A DNA stretch of 64,000 nucleotides from Gammaproteobacteria bacterium MFB021 (GCA_000737985.1 JNVT01000071.1:62001-126000), one strand, 5' to 3'. Shown: positions 43,082 through 53,746, counted from the stretch's first letter. Numbers and translations are program-made. The notes: generated from the letters alone by a model not told the origin.

Positions 43082-44390
43082 CGCCCACCGGGCTCACCTC
43101 GACCGCCTGCAACAAGCCTACGCTGAACTGCTCGAGCACGGCGGTTTCGATGCCGTGCTGATCTACAGCGGCCACGCTCGCCCTCAGTATGGCGATGACC
43201 AGGAGAGCAGCTTCAGCGCCTTCGGGCACTTCGTCCACTGGACCGGCGCCCCTCACCACCAGCATGAGTGGCTGTGGATCGCCCCCGGCGCCACGCCGCG
43301 CTGGTTCTACTACGCGCCGACCGATTTCTGGCACCTGCCGACACCCCCACCGCAGGGCGTGCGCGCCGCGTGTCTCGATCCGACGCCGCTCGCCCAGCCG
43401 ACCACGGCGGCGGCGCTGATTGGCGCCCACCCCCGTGTAGCAGTGCTCGGCGACGTATCCGCGGATGCCGTGCCCGCTACCGCCACGCTCAATCCGCCCA
43501 GCCTGCTGCACGCGCTGGATGAGCTACGGCTCTACAAGGACGACTACGAGAGCGACTGCCTGCGCCTGGCCAACCGATACGCCCTGGCCGGTCACGCCGC
43601 GGCCCGCGAGGCGTTCGCCGCCGGCGCCAGCGAGCTGGATATCCAGCTCGCCTACCTCGCGGCCACGCGTCAGCGCGAAAGCGAACTGCCCTATCAGAAC
43701 ATCGTCGGCATCAACGCCCACGCTGGTACCCTGCACTACCAGCACTACGCCACCGAGGCTTCGGACCCTCTGCGCTCGCTGTTGGTGGATGCCGGACACC
43801 GCCACGCCGGCTACTGCGCCGACATCACGCGTACCTGGGCGGCGCTCGATGCCGACCCGCTGTTCGCGCCGCTGATCGAGGGGGTCACGGCGTTTCAGCA
43901 ACGCCTGATCGCCGAGCTGGCGCCGGGGGTCGACTTCGTCGACCTGCACCGGCGCATGCATCACTACCTGGGCGATTTGCTGGCTGACACCGGCATCATC
44001 CGGGGGAGCGCCGAGGCCGCGGTGGCCAGCGGCCTGACGCGGGCTTTTTGCCCCCACGGCCTGGGCCACAGCCTCGGCGTGCAGGTGCACGACGTCGGTG
44101 GCCGTCAGCGCGATGCCAGCGGCGCGCCGCTGCCGCCACCGACGGCTGACCCGGCGCTGCGTCTGACGCGGACACTGGCACCCGGCATGGTGGTGACGAT
44201 CGAACCCGGGCTCTACATCATTCCGTTCCTGCTCGCCCCCTTCCGCGAGGGTAGCGAGCGCCAGGCGGTCGACTGGGATCGGGTCGACCGGCTCGCCGAC
44301 CACGGTGGCATTCGCATCGAGGACAACGTCCTGATCACCGCCGAGGGGCATGCCAACCTGACCCCGGCCGCGGCGCTCGACGCACGGTGA
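43059..44390 (+). CDS. pepQ: Xaa-Pro dipeptidase (M24B)
   Basis: A 443-residue metallopeptidase that cleaves X-Pro dipeptides. The pita-bread domain has all dimetal ligands: two Asp in VDAGHRHAGYCADITRTW, His in CPHGLGHSLGVQVHD, Glu in TIEPGLYII and Glu in RIEDNVL. Length equals E. coli PepQ (443). It overlaps the LysR gene by 23 nt, and its stop overlaps the next gene by GTGA. Placed with a peptide importer, it would release proline, an osmolyte and carbon source. Confidence 0.94.
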   Translation: MTSTDRDSAHRAHLDRLQQAYAELLEHGGFDAVLIYSGHARPQYGDDQESSFSAFGHFVHWTGAPHHQHEWLWIAPGATPRWFYYAPTDFWHLPTPPPQGVRAACLDPTPLAQPTTAAALIGAHPRVAVLGDVSADAVPATATLNPPSLLHALDELRLYKDDYESDCLRLANRYALAGHAAAREAFAAGASELDIQLAYLAATRQRESELPYQNIVGINAHAGTLHYQHYATEASDPLRSLLVDAGHRHAGYCADITRTWAALDADPLFAPLIEGVTAFQQRLIAELAPGVDFVDLHRRMHHYLGDLLADTGIIRGSAEAAVASGLTRAFCPHGLGHSLGVQVHDVGGRQRDASGAPLPPPTADPALRLTRTLAPGMVVTIEPGLYIIPFLLAPFREGSERQAVDWDRVDRLADHGGIRIEDNVLITAEGHANLTPAAALDAR

Positions 44391-45439
44391 GGCTGCCAGA
44401 GGGACAGCCGTGGGCCTTCCCCGCGGCCTTCGAACCGCCCGCCGCCCTGCAAAATCGCCATCTGCAGACCCTGCTGCCGCGCCTGCTGCCCAAGCGTGCG
44501 CTAGCCCGGCGCACCGAAGTGGTCAATCTCCCCGACGGCGATTTCGTCGAGCTGGCCTGGGCGGAACCGGCCCCTCGGGATCCAGAGGCACCGATCTTCC
44601 TGCTGTTCCATGGCCTGGAGGGATCGTTCGATTCACCCTATGCGCGTGAACTGCTCTACCAGGCGAGCACGCTCGGCTTTCGGCCCCTGCTGATGCACTT
44701 TCGCGGCTGCGGAGAGGCGCCCAACCGCCTGCCCCGCGCCTACCACTCCGGCGATACCGCCGACGCCTACTGGCTCATCGGCCTGCTCGCCCAGCGCTAT
44801 CCGCATGCGGAGATGGTCGCCGCCGGGGTCTCGCTGGGGGCCAACATGCTGCTCAAGCTGGTCGCCGAGCAGGGCCGCGATGACCTGGGCCTGCGCGGCG
44901 CCATCGCCATCAACGCCCCGCTCGACCTGGCCGCCTGTGCCGATACCCTGAATCGTGGTGCCGCACGGCTCTACCAGCGCTATCTGCTGGGCCAGCTCAA
45001 GCGCAAGGTCGCGATGCGCATGGCCAGCGCCCCCTTCCCGCTGGCGCTGACGCCCAAACGGCTCGCCGCCCTGCGCACCTTCTGGGACTACGACGACGCG
45101 GTGACCGCCCCGCTACACGGATTCACCTCGGCCAGCGACTACTATCGCCGCGCCTCGGCCGGCCCGCTGCTGGGCGAGATCGAGGTGCCCACGCTGATCC
45201 TGCATGCCAGTGACGACCCGTTCATGCCCAGCGATCTGCTGGCGCGAATTGCCGTGCCTTCGGCGAGCACGCGTGTGGAAGTGGCGCGCCATGGCGGCCA
45301 CGTAGGCTATGTCGAGCGACGTGACGGGCGCTTGTGCTCATGGCTGTCGCGTCGCGTGGGCCAGCAACTGCTGGCGTGGATACCACAGCGGGAAACGACG
45401 ATGCGCACGGCAATGCACTCGACACTCGAGGATCGCTGA
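44387..45439 (+). CDS. yheT: YheT-family alpha/beta hydrolase
   Basis: A 350-residue hydrolase of the YheT/ABHD1-3 family. The nucleophile elbow is GVSLGANMLLKL with Ser, the fold begins near FLLFHGLEGSFDSPYAREL, and HFRGCGEAPNRLPRAYHSGD is family-typical; the late catalytic pair is in ASDDPFMP and HGGHVG. Substrate unknown (esters or lipids). GTG start at 44387 is coupled to pepQ (4-nt overlap). The predicted C-terminal extension of about 15 residues past the family end is not conserved. Confidence 0.85.
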   Translation: MRLPEGQPWAFPAAFEPPAALQNRHLQTLLPRLLPKRALARRTEVVNLPDGDFVELAWAEPAPRDPEAPIFLLFHGLEGSFDSPYARELLYQASTLGFRPLLMHFRGCGEAPNRLPRAYHSGDTADAYWLIGLLAQRYPHAEMVAAGVSLGANMLLKLVAEQGRDDLGLRGAIAINAPLDLAACADTLNRGAARLYQRYLLGQLKRKVAMRMASAPFPLALTPKRLAALRTFWDYDDAVTAPLHGFTSASDYYRRASAGPLLGEIEVPTLILHASDDPFMPSDLLARIAVPSASTRVEVARHGGHVGYVERRDGRLCSWLSRRVGQQLLAWIPQRETTMRTAMHSTLEDR

Positions 45440-45458
45440 ACAGCGCCAGGCGTGAAAG

Positions 45459-45601
45459 GGAACCACTGCATAAATGCCTGCACGAGCGAATGACTGCGTT
45501 GCGCGGTACTCGAAGGCTCGCCTAACTTCATGTTATGTCTCGCCTTCTGCGTTCCGTGCGCCTTGCCCTTCATCTCGTTCGGCGATTTATTCAGCGCTTC
45601 C
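45459..45601. mobile_element. MITE-like 143-bp inverted-repeat element flanked by a 4-bp direct repeat
   Basis: The left end starts GGAACCACTGCATAAATGCC and the right end, read inward on the other strand, starts GGAAGCGCTGAATAAATCGCC (cut to 20: GGAAGCGCTGAATAAATCGC). The whole element is a long imperfect palindrome with its centre at TAAC-ttcat-GTTA near 45526. AAAG precedes it (45455-45458) and AAAG follows (45602-45605), fitting a target-site duplication. There is no transposase, and open frames across it are chance. Ends resemble IS5-type GGAA termini (inference). It lies 20 nt past the yheT stop. Confidence 0.65.
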
Positions 45602-45700
45602 AAAGCAGCGCAGAGAAGTGCAGAAAGTTGGGTGCAGAAAGATGGGTGCGGAGAGATAGGTTCAGAGTGATCAAAACGCAGAGAGTCGCGCCTCGCTGAA

Positions 45701-45723
45701 CGGGGCCGGTCGAACCGGCCCCG
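45701..45723. repeat. GC-rich perfect hairpin between yheT and msrA
   Basis: CGGGGCCGGT (45701-45710) pairs with ACCGGCCCCG (45714-45723), loop CGA. It lies between the convergent yheT and msrA genes. There is no T-run on either side, so it is either a non-canonical terminator or a remnant of a repeat family. The rest of the 336-nt gap, apart from the MITE-like element, has no recognisable feature. Confidence 0.5.
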
Positions 45724-45775
45724 TGCATAGGTAGGCGTTGATCGGTGCTTGATCGACCTCGGGTAGAGAAGGCCC

Positions 45776-46414
45776 TCAGGCCGAGATCGGACAGCTCACG
45801 CCAGTGCCTTTCAGCCCGCAGTAGCCGTTGGGATTCTTGGCCAGGTACTGCTGGTGATACTCCTCGGCATAGTAGAAGGTCTCCAGCGGAGCGATCTCGG
45901 TGGTGATCGGCCCCAGGCCGCGCGCGGCCAGCGCCTCGGCGTAGTCATCGCGGCTCGCCTCGGCGATCTCGCGCTGACCGGCGTCGAGGGTATAGATCGC
46001 CGAACGATACTGGGTGCCGAGATCGTTGCCCTGGCGCATGCCCTGGGTCGGATCGTGGGCCTCCCAGAACACCGTCAGCAGCTGCTCGAGCGACAGCCGC
46101 TGGGGATCGAACACCACCCGTACCACCTCGGCGTGGCCGGTCATCCCGGTGCAGGTCTCGTCGTAGGTCGGGTTGGGGGTGACGCCGCCGGCGTAGCCCA
46201 CCGCCGTGACCAGTACGCCATCGAGCTCCCAGAATAGCCGCTCGGCGCCCCAGAAGCAGCCGAGACCCAGCACGATCTCCTGACTGCCGGCGGGAAACGG
46301 CGGCAGCATCGAGGCGCCGTTGACGCGGTGCACACCGCTGATGGCCAGCGGCGTGTCCCGGCCCGGCAAAGCCTGGCTGGCATCGGGGAGCGTAGCGGGA
46401 CGTTGCTTGAACAT
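45776..46414 (-). CDS. msrA: Peptide-methionine (S)-S-oxide reductase
   Basis: A 212-residue MsrA that repairs oxidised methionine. The catalytic Cys is in [15 protein letters not shown] (residue ~53), the substrate pocket includes [15 protein letters not shown] and [23 protein letters not shown], and the resolving Cys are in [13 protein letters not shown] ~40-residue N-terminal lead matches E. coli MsrA. CAGGAGA precedes the ATG. It lies 74 nt downstream of tamB on the same strand and could be co-transcribed with tamAB. Confidence 0.94.
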   Translation of the reverse strand: MFKQRPATLPDASQALPGRDTPLAISGVHRVNGASMLPPFPAGSQEIVLGLGCFWGAERLFWELDGVLVTAVGYAGGVTPNPTYDETCTGMTGHAEVVRVVFDPQRLSLEQLLTVFWEAHDPTQGMRQGNDLGTQYRSAIYTLDAGQREIAEASRDDYAEALAARGLGPITTEIAPLETFYYAEEYHQQYLAKNPNGYCGLKGTGVSCPISA

Positions 46415-46488
46415 GGTGTGTCTCCTGGTGGTCGCGGATGGGCGGCATGTCCAGCCTGCCCATCCGCGCCGGCGCGTGGCCGCGATCC

Positions 46489-49400
46489 TCAAGGGCCGCC
46501 GCTGCGGCCCAGACTGAAGGTGTAGATGAGATCCAGCGCCTGTGCCGCCCCCGATACCGCCTGCAGATAGAGATTCTGGATCAGGCGGTAGCGCAGGGTC
46601 AGCTCGGCGATGGGAGAGAATATGCCGACGCCATAGCTCACCTTCAAGTCATCGAAGACATAGCCGCTGACCACGACCTGGCTATCGTCGCCGGAGCCGG
46701 ACGCATCGAGGCTCAGATCCTGCACCCCGAAGCTCTCGCCTACCTTGCCCACGGCACTACCGGTCTGCGACAGCGACAGCCCGATCAGCGCCGAGGTCAA
46801 GGCGTCGTCACCCCCGCCGCTGTCATCCGGCGCGCGCCCGCGCAGGATGTAGGAGAGCGCCCGGCTCTCGCTCATCGCCGGCTCGGAGAAGATGGTCAGA
46901 CGCGGCGCCGAGGCCGGGCCGGTCACCCGCAGCCCGGCGATCACGTCGTCTTCGGTGGTATCGGGATTGCGTATCGCCTCGAACTGCAGGTTGGGCTGCG
47001 ACGCCGGGCCACTGAAGATCACCTGCCCCTGGCGAATGATCAGATCCTGACCGAAGGAGGTATAGGTGCCACCGATCAGATTGACATCGCCGTAGAGCTG
47101 CACCGGCCCGGTGCCCTGACGAATCTCCAGCTCGCCGCGCAGCCCGGACTTCAGCCCGTAGGCTTCGAGCTTCATATCCGGCCCCAGGTGCAGCTTGACG
47201 CGGATATCGAGCTGCATACCGGCATCGGCCAGGGCCTGGGCAGTGCCCGCCCCCTCGTCGTTGGCACGCGCGGCGGCCGCGGCCTGCTGCTGGCGATCCT
47301 GCTCTTCGGTGATGATCACGGTATCGCTGCTGGGTACCTGCGCCGAGGCCGGTAGCTGGCCGATCTCGAGGCGCGCCCAGGGCACGCTGACATCGCCCCG
47401 CACCTGCAGCCGCTGCGGCGTGGCACGGATCTGCAGATCCGGCGCGATGCGCAGGCGGCCGTAGGCCGGCATGGCGACCAGAATCGGCTGCTCCTTGCCG
47501 TCGATATTGACGTTGGCGCGCCACTCCGCGGGGTCCTGCCAGTCGGCATCACCGCTCAGCGCCAAGCGCCCATCCTCACTCTGCACGTAGCCGTCGAGGG
47601 TCGAGGACTGGCCGGCCAGCGCCAGCGTCAGCCGGGCATCGGTCACCGCCACCGGCGACACACCCCCCTTGACCTTGACCCCGTCGATTACCAGGTTGCC
47701 GTTCAGTGCCGGCTCGGCGATGCTGCCGCCGAGCGCCACGTCACCATTGATGGCCCCTTCCAGCTGGCTGATGCCAGCGACCAGCGGGCGGTATGGCGAG
47801 AAACGCAGATCATCGACGGCGAGCCGGCCCTGCAAGCGTCCCGCACCGGCGGGGTCGTCGATCTGCGCCTGCAGCTGCACCTGCCCGGCATCGGCGAGAT
47901 TCAGGGTGACATCGGTTCGCGCACGTTGCTGATCGGCATCGAGGGTCAACGCCACCCTCGCCGCCGGTACCTGCCACGGCGCGCCGCGGGCATCGACCCC
48001 GGAGACCTGGGCCTGGGCGTCGATATCGGCCTTGGCGGTCCAGGCTTTACCACCACGGGACCAGCTGGCGATGAGCTTGCCGGCGGTGCTGCCGGCGACA
48101 CGCCAGCCCTCGGGCATGAAGTCATCGAGCAGCGCCATCGGAATCTCGTCCAGCGCCAGCGCCGCCCGGCCCTGGTCGGCCGAGGCGGTCATGCGCTCGG
48201 TCAGGCAGAGCGCGCCACCCTGGCGGCGATCGAGACAGAATGGCGCCAGGGTCACACTGGCGGCCTGGAGGTCGGCGCTAAAATCGAGCGCGTTGCGCAG
48301 CGCGAAATCGCCATAGTCGGTGGCCGTCGACAGCGACGCCAGGGTGCCCCGATAGTGGCGATGCGCGTCGTCCAGGCCGCCACGCAGGCGCAGCGACAGT
48401 TGCGACGCCGGCAGGCCGTCGCCACCGGCGACGTCGAGTGACAGCTTATGCTGCGACAGCCGCCCGTCGAGGCCCAGCTCGAGACGGCGAATCTGCTGGC
48501 TGGCGGCGGCGATATCCGCCGCCTGCAGATCGACGTCGAACTGGGGGTCCGCGGTGCCGGTGCTATTGGCCTTCAGCGCCAGTTGCCCCACGCGATTGTC
48601 GCCATAGGCAACGCCGCTGCCGTTGAGGTCGAGCGTCACGCTCGGCTTGTCGAGCGTGCCACGACCCTGGAACTGGCCGCGCAGCGCGCCGGCCAGCTGA
48701 GGCAGAATCGTGCCCAGTGCGGGGGCATCGATACGCCCGTCGATGTTCAACGCGCGGTCGATGCTGCCGCTCGCCGTGACCCGGTTACGCCCCTGACGCA
48801 GGTCGAGCTGGCGAATGTGCCAGGCCATGTCGCTGTTGCCGTCGAGGCTCGCCGCCAGGCGCAGCTCGCGCTGCTGCAGGCGGCCGTCGATGTCGAGCTG
48901 CGGCAGTGCCAGCTGCCAGCCGCCGCCGTGGCCCATGGCGAAGGCGGCCCGGGCCTGACCGTTGAGCTGCCCGGTGACGGCCTGGGTGAAGGCTTCCAGC
49001 GGTAGCCGGCTGAGATCGAGGCTCAGGTTGGCCGAGAGCAGCGGTGTCCAGCGCACGCTACCCTGGCTGCGCAGTTCACCGCCGTCGCTGGCGACCTCGA
49101 GCGGCTGCCAGTGGAACGCCTGCAGGTCGCCCTCACCACGCACGCCGAGGGTGACCGGCGGCAGGCCCTGGCCCTGCCCGGCGAGATCGAGCCGCGCCTG
49201 GTAGGCCGCCAACGACCCCGACAAGGACAGTGCCACCCTGTCGAGCCGATACTGCGGCGCCGACGCAGGCGCTGACGCGACGCCGGCGAGATCGCGGGCA
49301 CTACGGATGGCACTGGCATCGAGCCCGCCGGGGAGCGCGCGGAACGCGGCGAAGGGCTGCGACGCCAGCGGCCAGCGCAGGTTCTCGCCGTTCAGCTCGA

Positions 49401-50691
49401 GGGTGAACGGCAGCCCCGGGGCAAAGGCTTGCAGCCGCGCCTTCAACGTGGCCTCGGCTATGCCGCGGGTATGCAGCGTCAGGTCCAGATCGGCCAGCGT
49501 GCCGGAGACGTCGAGGGTGGTCTGCTGGCCATAGAGAGGGGCGCGGGTGATGCGGCTACGCAACGCGAGCGCGATTGGCACATCACCGCTGAGCTCGACC
49601 CGAGCGCTGAGCTCGGCCTGGCCATCCGGCGACTCGAGAGCCAGCCGACGAATCTCCAACTGGCGATCGACCGCCGCCAGCGACAGCGTCAGACGATCGA
49701 GCCGCTGCGGCGTGGGCCCGTTCAGGCTAACGTCGCGAATCGTCAGACTGGGCACCTCCAGCTGTAGCGGCAGCGCAAAGTCGGGCAACTGCTGGCGCAG
49801 CGCCTGTAGCTGTTCCTCGATTACCGCGACCCGCGGATCGGCGGCGTCGGTCGCCGCTGCCACATTGGCCGCCGCGGCCAGCGTCAGCGGCGACAGCACC
49901 AGCGGGGGCAGCGTCTTCGCTGACGACGCATCGGCCGCATTGACTTCAGCACTGGCCGTCGCGGGCGTCTGCCCGCTGGATGCCTCGCTCGCACTGGCTG
50001 ACGCCGGGGATGTCGATGGGTAGAGGCTTTCGGCCGCCGCCAGCGCCGCGGGGCTGATCACACCATCGCCCAGCGAGGCCTGCACCAGCGTCTTCGATAG
50101 ACCGTCATCGGTGGCCGCGGGCAGCGTGATATCGACGCCCGCAAGGGTCGTCGGCGACAGCGTCAGCCGGTTGCCCTGCATGCTGGCGCCGGTCTGGAAG
50201 TGATCCCAGTGCAGCGCAGTGCCGTCGGCGAGTTCGACCCCCACGTCGTTCAGACGTACCTGACGGATCTCGATCGGCAGCGGCACCGCGATCGGACCCA
50301 GCGCCCCACCGCTGTCCTCTTGCGGCGGCGGCGACTGCGTCTCACTGGCCGCCAGGCGAATACGCGCACCGGAAAGCGTGAGGTCGTCGAGGCACAGCCG
50401 CCCTTTCAACAGGCAGTCGTCACCCCAGGCGAGGTGCAGGTGCGCCACCCGCAGCGACAGCGGGCCGGCGTCGAGCGCCAGGTCGTCGATGGTCAGCTCG
50501 TCGAGCGGCGCGCCCTCGAAGCGCGTTGCCTGAACCCAGCCGCGCGACTGCGCCTGCTCGAACAGCCACTGCGAGCCCCACGACGACAGCGCCAGGCCCG
50601 CTAGCAGCAGTACCAGTCCCAGCAGCCACAGTAGCAGCCAGAACGCGAGCCGAATCAGAACTCCGGTCCGATGGAGAAATGGAGACGCCAA
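46489..50691 (-). CDS. tamB: Translocation and assembly module protein TamB
   Basis: A 1400-residue AsmA-like protein: a single N-terminal signal anchor (about residues 14-35, [19 protein letters not shown]) holds it in the inner membrane, and a long repetitive beta-strand periplasmic region (beta-taco, lipid-conducting) leads to the C-terminal DUF490 domain (about 950-1400), ending [20 protein letters not shown]. It works with TamA in outer-membrane assembly and in phospholipid transport. Its start overlaps the tamA stop by 37 nt. An Ala/Ser-rich insertion at about residues 215-280 is low-complexity. Confidence 0.93.
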   Translation of the reverse strand: MASPFLHRTGVLIRLAFWLLLWLLGLVLLLAGLALSSWGSQWLFEQAQSRGWVQATRFEGAPLDELTIDDLALDAGPLSLRVAHLHLAWGDDCLLKGRLCLDDLTLSGARIRLAASETQSPPPQEDSGGALGPIAVPLPIEIRQVRLNDVGVELADGTALHWDHFQTGASMQGNRLTLSPTTLAGVDITLPAATDDGLSKTLVQASLGDGVISPAALAAAESLYPSTSPASASASEASSGQTPATASAEVNAADASSAKTLPPLVLSPLTLAAAANVAAATDAADPRVAVIEEQLQALRQQLPDFALPLQLEVPSLTIRDVSLNGPTPQRLDRLTLSLAAVDRQLEIRRLALESPDGQAELSARVELSGDVPIALALRSRITRAPLYGQQTTLDVSGTLADLDLTLHTRGIAEATLKARLQAFAPGLPFTLELNGENLRWPLASQPFAAFRALPGGLDASAIRSARDLAGVASAPASAPQYRLDRVALSLSGSLAAYQARLDLAGQGQGLPPVTLGVRGEGDLQAFHWQPLEVASDGGELRSQGSVRWTPLLSANLSLDLSRLPLEAFTQAVTGQLNGQARAAFAMGHGGGWQLALPQLDIDGRLQQRELRLAASLDGNSDMAWHIRQLDLRQGRNRVTASGSIDRALNIDGRIDAPALGTILPQLAGALRGQFQGRGTLDKPSVTLDLNGSGVAYGDNRVGQLALKANSTGTADPQFDVDLQAADIAAASQQIRRLELGLDGRLSQHKLSLDVAGGDGLPASQLSLRLRGGLDDAHRHYRGTLASLSTATDYGDFALRNALDFSADLQAASVTLAPFCLDRRQGGALCLTERMTASADQGRAALALDEIPMALLDDFMPEGWRVAGSTAGKLIASWSRGGKAWTAKADIDAQAQVSGVDARGAPWQVPAARVALTLDADQQRARTDVTLNLADAGQVQLQAQIDDPAGAGRLQGRLAVDDLRFSPYRPLVAGISQLEGAINGDVALGGSIAEPALNGNLVIDGVKVKGGVSPVAVTDARLTLALAGQSSTLDGYVQSEDGRLALSGDADWQDPAEWRANVNIDGKEQPILVAMPAYGRLRIAPDLQIRATPQRLQVRGDVSVPWARLEIGQLPASAQVPSSDTVIITEEQDRQQQAAAAARANDEGAGTAQALADAGMQLDIRVKLHLGPDMKLEAYGLKSGLRGELEIRQGTGPVQLYGDVNLIGGTYTSFGQDLIIRQGQVIFSGPASQPNLQFEAIRNPDTTEDDVIAGLRVTGPASAPRLTIFSEPAMSESRALSYILRGRAPDDSGGGDDALTSALIGLSLSQTGSAVGKVGESFGVQDLSLDASGSGDDSQVVVSGYVFDDLKVSYGVGIFSPIAELTLRYRLIQNLYLQAVSGAAQALDLIYTFSLGRSGGP

Positions 50692-52511
50692 GAGTCCTCC
50701 TCGTCGTCAAACGGATGGGCGATATCGAAGCGAATCGGCCCCACGGGTGATATCCAGCGAATGCCCAGACCGGCACCGGTCTTGAGCGTATTCGGCCACC
50801 AGTCGTCGAAGGCGTTGCCGCTGTCGATGAAACTCGCGCCCCAGAAGTTGCCACTGAGGTGGCGCTGGTATTCGAGGCTGCCGGTGAGCATCTGCTGGCC
50901 GCCGAGCAGCTCGCCGTCGGCGTTCTCCGGTGACAGGCTCTCGTAGCCGTAGCCGCGGATGCTCTGGTCGCCACCGGCGAAGAAGCGCAGCGATGGCGGC
51001 ACCTTGTCGAAGGTGTCGGTAGCCATGGCGCCGCCGCCGAGACGCCACAGGAAGCGGTTCTCGCTGCCCAGCATACGGATCCACTGGGTGCTGAAGGTGG
51101 TCCTAACGAAGCGCGCGTCCGAGCCCCAGGCGGGGTCCGACCACTCCAGCGTGAGCTGCTGCCGGTCCCCCCAACTGGGGAAGGTCGGATTGCGCTTGCG
51201 TGTGCGTGACCAGCTGATCCCGGGATAGAGCAGCAGTACCGCGTCGTCCTGATCGGCCTGGGTGAAGTCTTCGTAGGTGGTCTGCCAGTAGAGATCCTGA
51301 CTCCAGCCGTTGGCGAACTCCCAATGCCGCGCCAGCTGCACCGAGCTCTCGAAGCTCTTGGTGTCCTCGTTGTCGACGCTCTCCAGGCCGTAGCGCAGGT
51401 GATAGCTGTCGCGCAGCGGGTTGGCCAGGGGAATGGTGTACTCGCCCGAGAAGCGCTGCTCCGGCGAAGAGAGATAGAGCGAGTTGGTCAGGCTGTGGCC
51501 GTAGCGGTTGAGCCACGGCATGGTCCACGAGAACTGGGTACGCGGGCCCACGTCGGTGGCATAGCCGATACCCACCTCGAACTGATGGCGATCGGCCGGG
51601 GTCACTTCGACATCCACCGGCACTATCTTGGGCTGGCTATCGGTCAGCTCGCGCGCGGCGCGCAGCCCCGGGCCGCCGAGCACGCGGGAGGTGTCCGCGG
51701 TGGTATCGCGCCCGGTCGCCTCCTGCCACCACAGGCTGGGCGCGAACGAGGGCGTATCCTCGTTGACCCGCGGGCGTACCGCGACACCACGGAACCAGTC
51801 GGTCTGGCCGAGATTCTGATTGAGGGTGGCGAGGTCGCCAGCGATATACGGGTCGCCCGGGGCGAACGGCACCAGGTTGCGCAGCCGCTCGGGCTCGATC
51901 TGGCTGCCGCGGAAGTGCACGTGGCCAAAGCGGTAGCGGGTGCCGCTGTCGAGCTCCAGGTAGATGCGCGCACTCTCCTCCCACGGGCGCACTTCGATGC
52001 GCTGCTGGCTGAATCGCGCATCGAAATAGCCGCGTTCCAGCGCCAGCGTCGAGAGCCGGCTCTTGAAACCATCGTAGCGCGAGTGCACCAGCGGGTCGCC
52101 GACCTTGAGCGGGTTGTCCGCCATGGCCTTGGTGAAGGCGTCGTCCTGGCGGGCATCGCCCTCGAGTTCGGCATCGACCTGGGTGATGCGGGTGCGCTCG
52201 CCGGGCTTGACGTCGATCACCACCCGCGCGTTGTCCTTGTCCGGGTAGTGCGTGGCCAGGGTCGCGCCGTAGTAGCCGAACGCCTGCAGCGCCTGCTCGG
52301 CGCGCTGACGTACCACGCCGTCGAGGCGCTCGCGGGTGGCCTGGCTGTCAGGCTCCAGTTCGGAGAGGATATCGACGATATTGTCGGCCGGCGCGCCGCT
52401 GATGCCTTTCACCTCCACATCCAGCGCCCAGGCCTGACTCGCAAGGGGTAGTGTGACGATGGGTAGCGTGAGTAGCGTCAGTCCCGTCCGTAGGACCTTG
52501 AGCTGGGGCAT
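50655..52511 (-). CDS. tamA: Outer-membrane assembly protein TamA (Omp85 family)
   Basis: A 618-residue Omp85 protein. A Sec signal peptide (residues 1-29, ending AWA before LDVEV) is followed by three POTRA domains to about residue 270 and a 16-strand barrel, ending in Phe (SIGPEF), as expected for outer-membrane insertion. FFAGGDQSIRGYGYESL carries the conserved VRGF-like lid motif (SIRGYGYES), and the C-terminal barrel has LGIRWISPVGPIRFDIAHP. It overlaps tamB and lies 3 nt after the stop of the coiled-coil gene. Confidence 0.94.
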   Translation of the reverse strand: MPQLKVLRTGLTLLTLPIVTLPLASQAWALDVEVKGISGAPADNIVDILSELEPDSQATRERLDGVVRQRAEQALQAFGYYGATLATHYPDKDNARVVIDVKPGERTRITQVDAELEGDARQDDAFTKAMADNPLKVGDPLVHSRYDGFKSRLSTLALERGYFDARFSQQRIEVRPWEESARIYLELDSGTRYRFGHVHFRGSQIEPERLRNLVPFAPGDPYIAGDLATLNQNLGQTDWFRGVAVRPRVNEDTPSFAPSLWWQEATGRDTTADTSRVLGGPGLRAARELTDSQPKIVPVDVEVTPADRHQFEVGIGYATDVGPRTQFSWTMPWLNRYGHSLTNSLYLSSPEQRFSGEYTIPLANPLRDSYHLRYGLESVDNEDTKSFESSVQLARHWEFANGWSQDLYWQTTYEDFTQADQDDAVLLLYPGISWSRTRKRNPTFPSWGDRQQLTLEWSDPAWGSDARFVRTTFSTQWIRMLGSENRFLWRLGGGAMATDTFDKVPPSLRFFAGGDQSIRGYGYESLSPENADGELLGGQQMLTGSLEYQRHLSGNFWGASFIDSGNAFDDWWPNTLKTGAGLGIRWISPVGPIRFDIAHPFDDEEDSWRLHFSIGPEF

Positions 52512-52514
52512 GCA

Positions 52515-53534
52515 TCAGCCTCCGCGGCGCTGAAGTTGAGAAACGTCGGTGATCAGACCGGTGACGCGCCGCGTCAGCTGGGCACGGCTCGCCTCCAGGG
52601 AGGCGATGCGCTCGTTCAAGGTCTTTATCTGCGCGCTGCTGACTCCTTTGGGCAGATTGGCAAGGCGCGACTGCAGCGATTCGATCCCTGCACTAAGAGC
52701 GGTCTGACCCTGGCGAAGTTCCGCCACGGCGCTACGTAGCTGCTCGATCGACTGCGCCGAGGGCACCTTGCGCGCGGCGACATCGTCGACCCGCTGGTCG
52801 ATGTCGGCCAGCTGAGTGCTCAATTGATCGACGCGCTTTGACAGATCTGCACCGGGCGCCGCCTCGAGTGCCTCGGCCTGCGCCTTCTGAGTCTGGGCCA
52901 GCGTGTCCACTCGCGCCACCAGCGCCTGATCCGACTTGGCGTTCTCGTCCAAGGTCTGATCCTGTTCGGCAAGCCGTGTCGCCTGCTGCTGCTGGGCGTC
53001 GCTCAGCGTCTGCAGGCGGGTGGCCAGCGTCGCACGGGCGTCCTTGGCGGTGCTCTCCAGCGCCGAGAGCGAGGTCTGCAGCGCCGCGATGACGCCCTGC
53101 TGGTCGTCCAGGCTACTTTTCAGCGCGCTCAGGCGCGTCTCGAGATCGTCGCTAGAACCCTGGGCGACCCGGGTCTCGAGGCTGCCGACAGCGGCGCGCG
53201 TGGCCTCGAGCTGACCGCGCAGGCGGTCGAATTCGCCGCGCAGGCTCTCGCCCGAGGCGTCCAGGGTATTACCGGTGGCATCGAGGCGCTGGTTGAGCTT
53301 GGCCAGCCGCGCCTCGAAGGCTTGCCGGTCCTGCCAGTACTGCCAGCCACCGGCGGCTAGCGCACCACCGAGTAACAGGATCAGGCACCACAGGGGCCAG
53401 ACTCGCGGAGGCCGGCGCCCAGCGGACGGACCGGCGGCATGGCTGCCGCGCGAGCCTGCGCGGCGCACGCTCATGTCGCCGCGGTCGGGAACGATCGTCT
53501 GCGCAGTGCGCGCCTCGTCGGAATTGGGGGGCAT
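52515..53534 (-). CDS. Coiled-coil inner-membrane protein upstream of tamA
   Basis: I recognise no family. The 339-residue product has a basic, disordered N-terminus (about 1-45), one transmembrane helix (about 47-66, WPLWCLILLLGGALAAGGW), and then about 270 residues of Ala/Leu/Gln/Ser-rich heptad coiled coil predicted in the periplasm. Low-complexity coiled-coil proteins of this type are often poorly conserved. It is the first gene of the unit with tamA and tamB (3 nt to tamA), so a link with the envelope or TamAB is likely. ATG at 53534 has AAGG about 11 nt upstream; ATG at 53474 is the alternative. Confidence 0.65.
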   Translation of the reverse strand: MPPNSDEARTAQTIVPDRGDMSVRRAGSRGSHAAGPSAGRRPPRVWPLWCLILLLGGALAAGGWQYWQDRQAFEARLAKLNQRLDATGNTLDASGESLRGEFDRLRGQLEATRAAVGSLETRVAQGSSDDLETRLSALKSSLDDQQGVIAALQTSLSALESTAKDARATLATRLQTLSDAQQQQATRLAEQDQTLDENAKSDQALVARVDTLAQTQKAQAEALEAAPGADLSKRVDQLSTQLADIDQRVDDVAARKVPSAQSIEQLRSAVAELRQGQTALSAGIESLQSRLANLPKGVSSAQIKTLNERIASLEASRAQLTRRVTGLITDVSQLQRRGG

Positions 53535-53746
53535 TGCCGTCGTGTACCTTAGCGATGAAGATGCAGACTTGGGAAACGCTGCATGATGGACTCAGCATCC
53601 CCTCGAGATCTGGGGTGAGCGCCTGGCAGCCGACGCGGTCGACCCCGGCGCTCACTGCGTCACGTTACGTGAAAGCGCCCCGCAAGCCTAGGCTTGGCAG
53701 CGCTTGCCAGGCATGCTAGCCGGCGCGCAATCGCGTTTCACTGCCA

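Noticed and set aside
45307-45603. Minus-strand open frame across the gap after yheT
   Set aside because: It covers the end of yheT and the inverted-repeat element. No ribosome site or codon pattern supports it.
45701-45723. Rho-independent terminator
   Set aside because: The stem is perfect but no T-run follows on either strand, so it is kept only as a hairpin.
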